A DNA stretch of 64,000 nt, from positions 36,647,005 through 36,711,004 of the forward strand of contig CM057224.1 of NCBI GenBank assembly GCA_029891385.1. The letters run 5' to 3'. This DNA comes from Erythroxylum novogranatense. Taxonomy: Eukaryota > Streptophyta > Magnoliopsida > Malpighiales > Erythroxylaceae. Both the position numbers and the translations under genes were made by a program. Each line of letters starts with the position of its first letter. Position 1 is the first letter of the stretch. The notes under the pieces are model-generated. The model had not been told where the DNA came from. It did not search any database and saw only the letters and a program-made list of their open reading frames with translations. Positions 11,422 through 22,763 of the stretch are shown piece by piece.

Positions 11422-14400
11422 TCAGAAACCACCTAACTGTTGCCTCGACATGCCTCCAAATCTCCCACTTGAAATGCCGCCGCCACCATAAGCTGGGGGA
11501 ATAGTACTTAATCCAGGACAGTCTCTTGCCCAGTGCCCAATTTGATGGCATTTGTAGCATTCACCAGTTGCACCACCCATAACAGCTCCTGAAGATACTC
11601 TATTAGCAAAGCTTCCTGCCACAGATTGGCCTTGTGTATTCATTATACTAGGACAATTTGCAGAGCTATGACCTGTGGCTCCACAGCTGCTGCAGCATGG
11701 TTGAGCACCCGAAGTGACAGTTGTAGGAAACCCAATGTTGTACTGGTTCCCCAAATACTTGGATCCCAGCACTCCAGCTTGTCTGTTAACAAAATTCTCA
11801 ATCCCGGTGCTTTTCCCTCCAGGAGTGCTATAACCATATTCTGCTTTGGAAGCGGAACTAGAATTTTCTGAATTGGACTTTTCCATCAAATCCAGAAGAG
11901 ACCTGGACAAGGATGAATAGTTCATCTTTTCTGCTTTGACAACAGTAGACTTTACACGCTGTTCATCACTAAATGTCTCTTCTTTTACTTTCAACTTAAA
12001 GAAATATCTAGTAAACAGGACTTGACGAATAATTTTTGAAAAGCTCTCATCATCTTGCTTTTCAAATTTCATACAATGCAAATCTTTTGCAGAGACACCC
12101 ATAATCTCCTCACCACACTCCTGAAATGCTGTCACCCATGTTATGCCAGTATGATCCTGTATCTGAATCTGAAGTATGTACCTATAATCACATGCATCCA
12201 CAGACTGATCACACTTTTCGCATCGCCACTTACCATCTCCGTTATTTGTAACCTTTTTACTGCATGGCCTATCTCCAGCCATGATTGGACAAGCAGTATA
12301 ACAGAAGTTATCAACCTTTATAAATATAACAGTTGCATTGACAGTGATCCAATCTGGTTTTTCAGAAGTGCCTAGCCTCTCGTCCTTAATTTGGGAAACA
12401 GTCTTTAGAACATCTGTCCTGCCCACACTTGAAAGTTCCTTGGAAATAGAGACAGTAGGTGTGTTCCTCCCTTCCTTGTTAAACCAGTCCTTTAGCTTCT
12501 GAGCCTCAGGAAAATCTGGTTCAATAAACAGCTGACTTGTAGAAATAGTTCCCAGTGCCTTTCCATTGAAATCGCTGACCCTACCAGATTTCACAGCTAG
12601 AACAGGAAAGCTCCCCGTATCACACATAGTTTGTAGCATTTGCCCTTCTGCACTGCAAAAATTCCCCCACAGGGTTATCTCAACACTCCGTCCAGACATG
12701 TCTTTCAGCTGGAGTGCTCTCTTTTGAGTTTCTGAACCATTTTTCCTCATTATTGAAGTTGCAGGAGATATAGACGATACCACGCCAATTACATCCACAA
12801 CAGTGTTATTATCCATACCCTCAATATCACTTATTGGACGAAAATGAAATTGCTGCCTTGGGATTGAGCTGTCATCATCAAAGCAGGGCTGAATAATGGA
12901 ACTGCTCTCTAAAAATATTTCTAGATCATTACGAAGGTGGTTAAAAGTCTTTTGAGCAGGTTTCAAGCTTCCCTTGGAAATTAAGTACACCCTACCAGCT
13001 TCAATCTGGTGGTAAAACTGATCAGCCACAGCATTGAAACAAGTTACCCTGATTTCTCCTCCATCAGAATCAAGTAGATCAAAAGAAAACACCTTCCCAT
13101 CACCACGGGGATTATTGTAGTGCCTTAATTCTGCCTTTGCTGTCACCCTGGCCTTAATTGTCCACCTACCCTGGTATGGATTCAGAGCAGCAATTGGAAT
13201 TATCCTGGGGGGAGCTTCATTCCTAGCCACTGGTCCTCTGTTTGTATACACTGGAGGTGGTTGCTGATAAGATGAGTGAGGAGGTGGTTGCTGATAAGGC
13301 CGTGAAATTTCTGGCTTAGGATTGCGAAAGCCAGAATTCTGATTGCTGTATGAAGAATTTAATGCTACAGACCCAGTAAAGCCAGTAGCATTTTCTGAAA
13401 TTTCTGGTTTAGGATTGTGGAAGCTAGAATTCTGATTGCTGTATGAAGAATTTAATGCTACAGACCCAGGCGTATTGTTAACAGATGGTCTAGGGTTTGA
13501 TGAGAAATTCCCAGGTTGCTCCATAGATGGAGGAGCTGCAGACTTTTGAACTGATATGGGGTTTCCAATGAGAGCACATTCCTCAATTATCACAGCCAAT
13601 TCAAGGATGATAATAATCCTGCTCCCAGGAAAAAAAAACACCGTCAACAGGAATATAACAAACTAAACAAACAATAAATAAATAACAGAAGTTCTCAGCT
13701 ACTTCCTCAGCAGTGTGTCAAAAAAGGTTATCATATGAATGCATGCTCAAACTAGATTCCTTAGAAAGGGGACTTTCAAATATTCTTACATTTTGTCATT
13801 TCCATCATTTAAATTCACATTTAAGACAAGAATCGCATGGAAATGAGATGCAGACAACATTAAAACTCAAAGGCAAAGGAATAAGCAAAAAAGAAGGAGA
13901 AAAATTTGACCATTCAAACATTACAGAAGTTCTCCCAGATTCCAAGAGAAAAACCCCCACTAGGAACAGGAAGTTTAGCAAGAAAAATGCATGTACGAAC
14001 AAAAAATAATGATACATAATAAAGGTAATGCATCTGGGAATATTGTCTTACGAAACCAAATAGGAGACTGCACTTTTATACTTGATTCAGAAAACAAATA
14101 GAAAATTGCCTAAATAAAAGTAGGCATATTATTTATTATTTTCATAAAATTTTCAGTCTGCATTTTGTTTAGGACCATACACACACCAGCACTATCATGA
14201 CATATAAATGGATGAGCAGGCACCACATCAGTTCCATGTAGCTTCTCCTGACAGATGGATCTTCAGTGCACTAAATTCCATTTTCAATAATATAACTTTC
14301 TCCAATTGATTCAGAACAGGCGCAAAATAAAAAGATAAAAAGTTCCACATTCAGTAACAGAATCACAATTTGCAAATTTTGGGTGTAGCAATATCAAACC

Positions 14401-14822
14401 AATCACCACAAGTCCAAGACTCCCCTCAAAAACCTCTCTCCCAAATGATTTAACCATATGTCCATCAAGTGAATTCAAAGTTCAACCATCTAAATGTTTA
14501 ATCAACGAAATACAACACAAGAACTCGAAAGCAATTGAACTCACATGCGACCTTGGACGGTGGTACAAGTGTACTGAACCAACTGCACTACGGAGCCAGG
14601 CCGCAAGTGACCGTCTTTAACCAAGTGGTTAATCTGAGTGCCGAGCATAGCCTGTTGCAAGTGCGTCCCATCGGAAAGCACTAGTCGGAAACGGTCACTC
14701 TGCTGCGGTTGTTTCGTCTGCACCTGCTTAAGCTCCGTTACCTGAAGCGTCGGTTTCAGCTCCGCCGCCGTGACGCCGCCGCTTGTGATCCTCGCTATCG
14801 CTCCCTCAGTCAGATTGCTCAT
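11422..14822 (-). CDS. RPA1: replication protein A 70 kDa DNA-binding subunit (RPA1C/E-like)
   Basis: Large subunit of the nuclear single-strand DNA-binding heterotrimer used in replication, repair and recombination. There are two coding exons, 14822-14545 and 13618-11422, with a GT-AG intron of 926 bp splitting an ATG codon (AT|G), for 824 aa. Exon 1 encodes the N-terminal OB fold (RPA70N; MSNLTEGAIARI at the start). DBD-A lies at about 243-338 (RWTIKARVTAKAEL), DBD-B at about 351-458 and DBD-C at about 513-668. The DBD-C zinc ribbon uses Cys536, Cys545, Cys559 and Cys562. The tail adds two CCHC knuckles (Cys735-Cys738-His743-Cys748 and Cys780-Cys783-His788-Cys793), the feature of the plant RPA1C/RPA1E group. 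The linker carries a duplicated block of about 24 aa (residues 144-167 and 175-198). The ATG chosen is in the context ttgacgATGAGC. All expected cysteines are present and no breaks are seen, so it is probably functional. Confidence 0.95.
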
Positions 14823-15189
14823 CGTCAACTTTTAACTTATAAGTAACTTCGCTTTGACGGCGATACGCGAGAGATCGGATCAGTATTTGAAGACTGGAGT
14901 TTAAAATGTGAGAACCAAAATCCTAAAGTTCAGAAGCCCTAAAATAAGAGGTCTCTAGAACTGGCGCCTAGATAGCGAGAGGGAAGCGGGAAGGCTCGGT
15001 TTTCCAAAAAAAGATGCTTTTACGTTTATGGACATGAATCGTCTCCAAATTACCTATTTTGTCCCTAGTTACGAATTGACACGGAAACTTGCTCCGTACG
15101 ATTTATGAGGTAATCGCGAGGTTACATAAAATAGAGAGTAAAGGGGTTCTTAGACTGATTTATCCTTATTTTATCTCAAAATTACTTCG

Positions 15190-15190
<1 letters not shown>
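14823..15190. other. upstream region of RPA1
   Basis: Non-coding. It would hold the RPA1 5' UTR and promoter (reading leftwards). I see no clear TATA box or other named element. Confidence 0.4.

Positions 15191-15250
<60 letters not shown>
15191..15250. repeat. (TA)30 microsatellite
   Basis: An uninterrupted TA dinucleotide run of 60 bp followed by a T tract. The open frame running through it reads IYIYIY and is not a gene. Confidence 0.97.
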
Positions 15251-15259
<9 letters not shown>

Positions 15260-16152
15260 CTACGAGATATTCTACGTGAGTGCCTTAATTATGGTAAGGT
15301 ATTTTAAGTCATTCACATTTAAATTAATCCCGATCAAGTAAGATAGGTCCTTTGTAAGAGGTAAAACTCGATTCCAAATTTTAAACTTTTCTATATACGA
15401 AAGAGATTTGAATTCACAATCTCACCTAAGCTAGGAAAGCCCAGAAGATAATGTTACATAAAAGAGAGCGAAAATGCTATTTAATTAACTTTTAAAATTA
15501 AATTTTAAAGTTCATAAAAATATTTTTGACTTTTGATTTTTCATAAAAATTATTGCTAAAAATTTTCCTTAAAATGATAAATAAATAAATAAATTACATA
15601 TGAATTATATTAAGATGACTGTTTAACTCAATTATTTAGTTGAGCTTAAACCATAACAAAAAAGACTGGAAATTTTAAATAATTTATTCTTAAGCAAATT
15701 TTTTATATAAAATAACAAATAATGTGAGTGGGAGGATGGACAATGATGAATTAAATTAAGTGGAAATCAAGTGTGGAGGATGGACTACGGTGAATTAACT
15801 TAAGTGGCATGAATAGAAAGGAATGGGACCACATGACTATGATCATGAATTTGACCTTTCTTAACATATTATTTTTCTAACACTTCTAAAACCCAATTAT
15901 GAATATTTAGTTTTATATAAGTTATTTCATTTATATATTTGTTTTGTTTATTAATAAATTTAAAATAACGTCGTATTAGAATTTAATAATTTAAATATAA
16001 CCTTATTTTGAATTAAAATAAATAATTAATTAATTAACAAAATAACTTAATAATAATATACAAAGATAAGTAACAATTTTGAAAACATGAAAACAAAAAT
16101 GAAAAATGCATATAAACTTATAGTGCCCACATTTCATATCAGATTAAGATGT
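15251..16152. other. intergenic, AT-rich
   Basis: Nothing coding is supported. A short near-repeat (gtggaggatggac..tgatgaattaa.. twice, about 15729-15800) is the only structure noticed. Confidence 0.5.
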
Positions 16153-16645
16153 GAAATAAGAGGCAGACATTGGAGGGTTATTGTACGACAGCACCAGCAC
16201 TTAGTTGAGTGGCTTTGTCCATAATATTGAAGGATGTTCTCGCGAAATTTTGGAGGGTCCTTTCTAATCTTCAGCTCGCTTGGATCTTAGGATACCGTCA
16301 TATCGTGTTGGAGGTGGACTCGCACACTGTGACAAATCTACTCTCTTCTCCACAGTCGCGGGCTACTTCTTCAAACTCATTTGTGTTAAGCATTCACGAG
16401 CTGCTTTCTCGTAACTGGTTGTCATAATCAGACATATTTATCGTGAGGGTAATAAGAGTGCGGACTAGCTTACAAAATTTGTCAAACAATTCTCCATAGA
16501 GATCACTAATTTTGAGCACCCTCTTAAGGATTGCCTACCTCTCTTTGCAGAGGATGGGTAGGAGCCAGTAACCAAGATCTAGAATGTAATTTATCTTATT
16601 ACTTTCCTTCTTATAAAAAAAAAGAAAAGAAATAAGAGGCGGACA
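16153..16645 (+). mobile_element. 5'-truncated LINE (RNase H end) with target-site duplication
   Basis: A 17-bp direct repeat gaaataagaggc(a/g)gaca flanks the insert (16153-16169 and 16629-16645, one mismatch). The insert ends in an A-rich tail (aaaaaaaaagaaaaga, about 16615-16630). Inside, the plus strand encodes a plant LINE RNase H (RVT_3) C-terminus: LQLAWILGYRHIVLEVDSH, then IYREGNKSAD followed by a stop, then FEHPLKDCLPLF. This is a typical 5'-truncated retroposition product. It lies 160 bp upstream of the receptor-kinase ATG. Confidence 0.88.
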
Positions 16646-16804
16646 AGTTTAATTCCACAAAGAACACTTACCACTTCATTATTTTGTTTTCCACTTCTGA
16701 GGATGTTAGAAAAACAAAAGGTAATCATAGAGCATATAAATTGATATATTGCAACCTAGTAGTCGTACATTTCTACCATTAGGATTTTCATCAGCACATG
16801 TATT

Positions 16805-19800
16805 ATGCTTCTACAATTATTTGTGAGTTCACTTCTTTTCTTTGCTCTCTCGCTCATAAGTGATGCCACAGCCACCAGAGGTTATGCCTTTACAAACGAT
16901 ACAGATAAGCAGGCTTTGCTTGCCTTCAAAAGTCTTGTTCAAGAGGACACTAATGGCAGTTTCGTAGTCCTAAACTCATGGATTGACTCTGTTCATTTCT
17001 GCAATTGGAAGGGTGTTAGCTGCAGCCTCAGGCATCAAAGAGTCACTTCTCTGGATTTGCACTCCCTCAACTTGGTGGGTTTATTGTCTCCAAGAATAGC
17101 TAACCTCACCTTTCTCAAGTTGATTGATCTGAGTGACAACAACTTTCATGGTGTGTTACCACAAGAAATTGGTCGACTGTTTCGTTTACGCCATCTTGCT
17201 CTCGGAAATAATTCCTTTCAGGGAAATATCCCTACCAATTTGTCCCAATGTCTGAACCTTGAAACCCTCATCTTGTCTCACAACAATCTTCAGGGAAATA
17301 TTCCTCAAGACCTAAAATTTCTGCTTAAGCTTTCCGAATTGTATCTCGATAACAACCATTTTGCAGGAAAGATTCCTCCCCTCGCTAATCTTTCCATATT
17401 GGTTCATCTTTCTTTCAGAAGCAATAATCTTGAAGGATACATACCTGATGGTATTGGTTGTCTGACCAACTTAAGGTTCTTGAGCTTGGCTGACAATAAG
17501 TTGTCTGGTATGGTTCCAAACGCTATATATAACTTAACAATGATCCAAATTTTATCAATTACCCTGAATTCCTTGAGCGGACAGCTTCCACGTGATCTTG
17601 GAATTTCACTTCCAAACCTCCAGGAGATGTATTTCGGGGACAACCTTTTCTCAGGACCCCTTCCATGGTCAATCATCAATGCTTCAGGACTCAAAATCCT
17701 GGACATAGCTGCAAATTTTTTTACAGGGCCTGTGCCCAAAAATCTTGGGATCCTTTCCAGACTAGAGAAACTTGTTGCCTACAAGAATCGACTTGGAGTT
17801 AATAGCGATAGCCAAATGAGATTTTTGACATCTTTAGTCAACTGTACTCAACTGAAAGTGTTGACATTTAGTTACAATAAGCTTAAAGGAATTCTTCCAA
17901 GGTCAATTGCCAATCTCTCCGCAACGCTCTCTTATCTAATGCTTGATGGAAATATGATATATGGAAGCTTACCTCAAGGCATATCAAAGCTGGTCAACCT
18001 ACAGTTGCTTGAACTAAATGAGAATAATCTAAATGGTGGAATTCCTGATTCAATAGGAAAACTTACCAAGCTGGAAGCAGTCTATCTTTACAATAACATA
18101 ATCTCTGGTAAAATTCCTTGTTCTTTTGGCAACGTTACTCGTCTAATTATTCTTTCCTTATATGGAAATATGTTGGAAGGAAGTATTCCTGATTCCTTAG
18201 GTAATTGCACAAAGCTTGAAGGACTGGACCTTTCACTAAACAAACTTTCTGGTATCCTACCAGAAAGTGTGGCCAATCTGTCGTCACTTACAATTGGATT
18301 ATTATTATTTAGTAATAAACTATCAGGAAAGTTGCCAATACAAGTGGGAAACATGAAGAATGTTGTGACGCTTGCCTTCTCAGACAACAGATTCTCTGGA
18401 GATATTCCAAGTACCCTTGGTGATTGTCCATTGCTGGAGACATTACATATGAACTACAACTACTTCCAAGGACCTATTCCTTCATCCTTTCAACGACTGA
18501 GAGGCATTTACAGCCTCGATCTTTCTAGCAATAATCTTTCTGGGAAAATTCCCAACTTCTTGAGCCAAATGCCACGGCTTTCCTACTTAAATCTCTCCTT
18601 CAATAATTTTGAGGGGGAGATTCCAAGAGTAGGAGTGTTTTCCAATGTTAGTGCCTTTTCAATATATGGAAACAAAAAAGTTTGTGGGGGAATTACAGAA
18701 CTTCATTTACCTCCATGTCCAGTTAAGAAGGTAATAAAGAAACAAAGGAAGCGTCTTTCTCACAGGGTAATTGCAGCAATTCCTACTGTGACTGTCTTCA
18801 TTGTTTTGCTTTTAGCATGTCTCTTTGCTGTTTATTTGAGAAGGAGAAGGTCCACGGAGAAAGCATCACCTCCCTCATTACCGCTAAGCCATTTCCCAAA
18901 AGTCTCTTATGCTCAGTTAAATGAAGCTACTGGTGAGTTTTCTTCAGAGAACTTCATTGGGGAGGGAAGATATGGCTCTGTTTATAAAGGGGTCTTCGAA
19001 ATTGAAGAACAAGTCATTGCTATCAAGGTGCTAAAACTTCATCAACCAGGAGCCAACAGGAGTTTCATAGCAGAATGTGAAGCTCTGAGAAGGATTCGAC
19101 ATCGAAATCTTGTCAAGATCATAACTTCTTGCTCAAGTATAGATCACAAAGGAAATGAATTCAAAGCTTTGGTGTTTGAGTTCATGCCAAATGGAAATCT
19201 AGAGACTTGGTTACATTCAATCTCAGATGACGATGAGCTCCAACAAGCAAGAAACTTGAACTTTATTCAGAGGTTAAACATAGCAATAGATGTGGCTGCA
19301 GCATTAGATTATTTGCATCATCACTGTAAAACACAAGTTGTACACTGCGATTTAAAACCCAGCAATGTTCTCCTTGATAATGATCTAACGGCACATGTTG
19401 GTGATTTTGGCCTTGCAAAGCTTCTTTCAGGAGACACCGACAATTCTGTAGACACAACTAGCAGTTCAATTGGCGTAAGAGGAACAATTGGTTATGTTGC
19501 TCCAGGTAATTCTCAAACTGATAGGCAAAGAAGCTAAATAGTATATGTAACTCATAGTTATGTCGAACTTGCAGAATATGGATTAGGAGAAGAAGCTTCA
19601 ATGAAAGGTGACATATACAGCTATGGGATTCTCCTGCTTGAAATGTTTACTGGAAAGAGGCCAACTCATGAAATGTTCAACAATGATAGGGGCCTCCATT
19701 CTTTTGTGAAAATGCATCTACCTGATAAAGTGGTCCAAATCAAAGATCCTAAGCTTTTATTGCTACAAGAAGATGATGGTCCTCGTTTCTTAAGAAACAG

Positions 19801-19966
19801 AGCCAATGTTTCAAGGATTCAACATCAAGATTGCTTGGCTTCAATCTTACAAATTGGGGTTATATGTTCTTTAAATTCTCCTGAAGAAAGAATGGACATG
19901 GCTGATGTCCTCACTCAGCTGCATGCTATTAGAAACTCTTTAGTTAGTGGGAGAGAAAGAGTGTGA
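16805..19966 (+). CDS. LRR receptor-like kinase, subfamily XII type, non-RD
   Basis: Predicted plasma-membrane receptor kinase of the family that includes EFR, FLS2 and Xa21, whose studied members detect microbial patterns or peptides. There are two exons (16805-19505 and 19575-19966) with a 69-bp GT-AG intron splitting the Glu codon of the APE box, the usual intron position in this family. The product is 1030 aa. It has a signal peptide (1 to about 23), an LRR N-cap with Cys66/Cys73, about 20 plant-type LRRs (about 77-620), a C-cap cysteine pair (about 627 and 638), a transmembrane helix (about 655-677) followed by RRRRS, then the kinase (about 712-1015). The kinase has the glycine loop GEGRYGSVYKG, the VAIK-type lysine (IAIKVLK, about 741), HCDLKPSN with catalytic Asp849, and DFG at 867. 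The residue before Asp849 is Cys, not Arg, making it a non-RD kinase. The frame is intact. The ligand is unknown. Confidence 0.95.
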
Positions 19967-20479
19967 AGACATCTTTTTTTCTTTTCTTACATGTAAATTT
20001 TGAACTAATTAATATGAAAGAGCATAATATTATAACAATTGATATTTATTATGATAATTAATATGAACTAGCATACAACTATGATAATTAATATCTATTA
20101 TGATAATTAACATCTTAATTATATACGTGTGACATTTGACTTCATTTATATTTAAAAATTGTTAAACACGTTATAGGTTTTTAATCTATTATTTAATTTG
20201 GATTAAATGTAGTCATTAGACTTGTGATCAACCAAAGAATGATATATAACCTAATTTATATATCTTTGATAATCTTTTCCGACAACGAAATATCATTATT
20301 TCAAGATGTAGGTTGGGACACAAGTCATAGGACTTGTCTAGAGGTTATAAACAACATATTTATAACTTGACACTATTGCATTTTTTTTCATTTTTCCAAT
20401 AATGCATATATGCAAATATTTATAATTTTAATACTACTATATATGTATAGTTTTCACAAGAAATAATAAAAAGAGCTAA
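19967..20479. other. 3' flank of the receptor kinase, AT-rich
   Basis: Non-coding. A few copies of tatgataattaata occur around 20045-20110. The left, truncated edge of the gypsy remnant begins near 20480. Confidence 0.5.
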
Positions 20480-20772
20480 TTCATTAGACTCTGGAAGGTA
20501 GCTGGAGTATTTGTTAATCCAAAAGGTATTACGAAAAATTCATAACGTCCTTTATGGTACAAAATGTTGTTTTATAAGCATCATTATCATGAACACAAAT
20601 TTGTGGTGATCCGCGCAGAGATCCAACATAGAAAAAGACTTGTGCGTCATTCAACTCATCAAAGAGTTCCTCCACCAATGAAATGAGAAACTTATCTTTT
20701 ATGGCACATTGATTCAATGATCTGTAGTCAACACAGAATCACCATGAGCGATCTTTCTTTTTGATTAAAATT
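20480..20772 (-). pseudogene. gypsy reverse transcriptase fragment
   Basis: The minus strand gives KDRSW.FCVDYRSLNQ, then IKDKFLISLVEELFDELN, a degraded palm (VGSLRGSPQICVHDND), then [16 protein letters not shown] ending in a stop. The catalytic YxDD region is missing. About 400 bp between protease and RT appear deleted at about 20772. Confidence 0.85.
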
Positions 20773-20789
20773 AATTACTGGGGTAAAAG

Positions 20790-20929
20790 ATGGGCTGACT
20801 GGGGCAAAAGGATAGATAGCTCTTTTACCTCTTCAAACTCTACTCCCAGTCTAGATGTTAAATTTTTATCTGCAAAGTTATGGGTACTTCCCCAATCCAA
20901 TAGTACGTGAATTACATTACCATCTAACA
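20790..20929 (-). pseudogene. gypsy aspartic protease fragment
   Basis: The minus-strand frame contains GNVIHVLLDWGSTHNF, the retropepsin active-site segment with DWG in place of the usual DSG. It ends at the copia insertion point. Confidence 0.8.
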
Positions 20930-21439
20930 TGTAGGAAAATTTTGATGTGAGTATCACATGTCTACTGTGTGGAAAACAAAAATTTTTGTTCCGGGACCTT
21001 CCCGAAAGCCAGGATCCATGTGTCTATACAACAAACTCAAACCATAACGGCCAAAGGAGATCGTCTCCAACGATATCCACACGAGATCGGAGAACCTGTA
21101 AGGACAAACCTTTTGAATAGAATAAATGAAACAATTAAAGAGTCTTTATTTTACCTTTCCTCTGGAGAGCTTGGAAACAATAGAGAAGAACTTGCTTGAA
21201 GAAGAAGAAAAGCTTGAAATCGATGGAGAGGATAAAGAATGCTTAGGATTTTCTCAAAATCCTTTCCTCCTTACTTAAACCATCGACCCACACCCTTCTT
21301 TTGCCTTTTGTCATTTAATATAAACATGACAAGGCAAAAGAAAAGCTTCTTTTTGCTATCCACGTTAGCCTTATATATATATATATATATATATAATAAA
21401 GCCAAGTGATGCTTCTCCTCTCCTCCTCCATACACGTAT

Positions 21440-21490
<51 letters not shown>

Positions 21491-22763
21491 TTAATTAATT
21501 AATATAATATATATATGTATATTAAAATTTGAAGTGGTTCGGTCATGCAATTGGGTCTCTACCGTGCCTCAGTATGGAAAAACTACTGGAAACTATTTTC
21601 AAGAATATCGATGTCACGATCTCATCGACATATCTCGATCTCATCGGGATCCATTTAGTCCGATTGCTTCCATATATTGGAACTCGTCAAAACTATTTTA
21701 CTGAATTCTCCGAGACACTCTTATCGTGTGACCCATTAGGTTCCGGTTATGTTGGCCACTTAGATTAACACTTAATCTGAAAGCGAGTCATGAGCGGTAT
21801 CTAGTAACACATCACGACCCCTAATTAATGGAAAGTAATTGCTTTGACGAATGAACATGTATTCATCATGGACCAAATCACGAACCTTTCCATGACAATT
21901 ACTGTGCAATTCGTCCTTTCACCATGCTATACCCCACTTGGTTATGAGTATGGGCAAAGTGTCAACTCTTTACTAGATCGACTATGTCAAATCTAGTCCA
22001 GTGATATCGATTCTTGTCACGAGACTCATTACTTAATATGTCAATGAAGACATTCTTCATGACATATATGCTCCGACGAGACTTCCAAGTAATGACCGAC
22101 AAGAGGTCATGGGTATCATCTTCGCTATCACGAAGTGGTGAATCCTCTATCGGCTACTAAATTACCTTTGAATACCTCAAACTGCACTCCAATCACCACC
22201 CTATGAAATGACCTCTGAAAGCAACAAGGAATGGAGTCAAAGCACGAATCAATATCCAAGATATCCTCGAGCACCTCAAGTCTGGGATACTTGCATCATT
22301 CTTTATGATGAGATTATCACCGACATTAGAATAGGACATCCATGTGATGATCTCATCGCAGTCATCCAATGTACTTACTACCTCTAGTAAGCATCCACAT
22401 CTCAACCCTAAATATCTCATATTTACAACTTCGAGATCCACCGCTGATCAAATCAAGGAGCTTGAGATGTCTTAGTCTCTCGGATTCTGATGTCCGGTCT
22501 CGGTAATCCTATGACTAGGATAATTTAGATCTTGATATAATTGCACATGATAGGAATCTCGGTAGTATGATCACATCACAATTTCCTTCATGCTATGTCA
22601 TATATCATAGACTTCATTAATTTGCTTATAGATCAATATTCATTCATAAATAATGAACATTAAATTAATGAAATATGCCTTTCTTTATTTATTCATAAAG
22701 TATGTATACAACTTTATACAAAATGCGCTAAAGGCGATTGCCTTCAGAAAGACTACTCTAACA
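20930..22763 (-). repeat. 3' LTR of the copia element
   Basis: TG...CA bounded and 1834 bp long, with (TA)n runs at about 21371-21394 and 21444-21490. Compared with the 5' LTR it shows many one-base deletions clustered at 21500-22500, often CG here for CTG or CAG there. Confidence 0.93.

Noticed and set aside
11626..12375. Plus-strand frames opposite RPA1
   Set aside because: Antisense shadows of a strongly coding gene, with no motif of their own.
15089..15307. Open frame reading IYIYIY
   Set aside because: Produced by the TA microsatellite. The same applies to frames at 34637-34857.
19575..19966. Separate small kinase gene downstream of the receptor
   Set aside because: A 69-bp intron at the family's conserved position joins it in frame to the receptor kinase. 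It completes the kinase domain.
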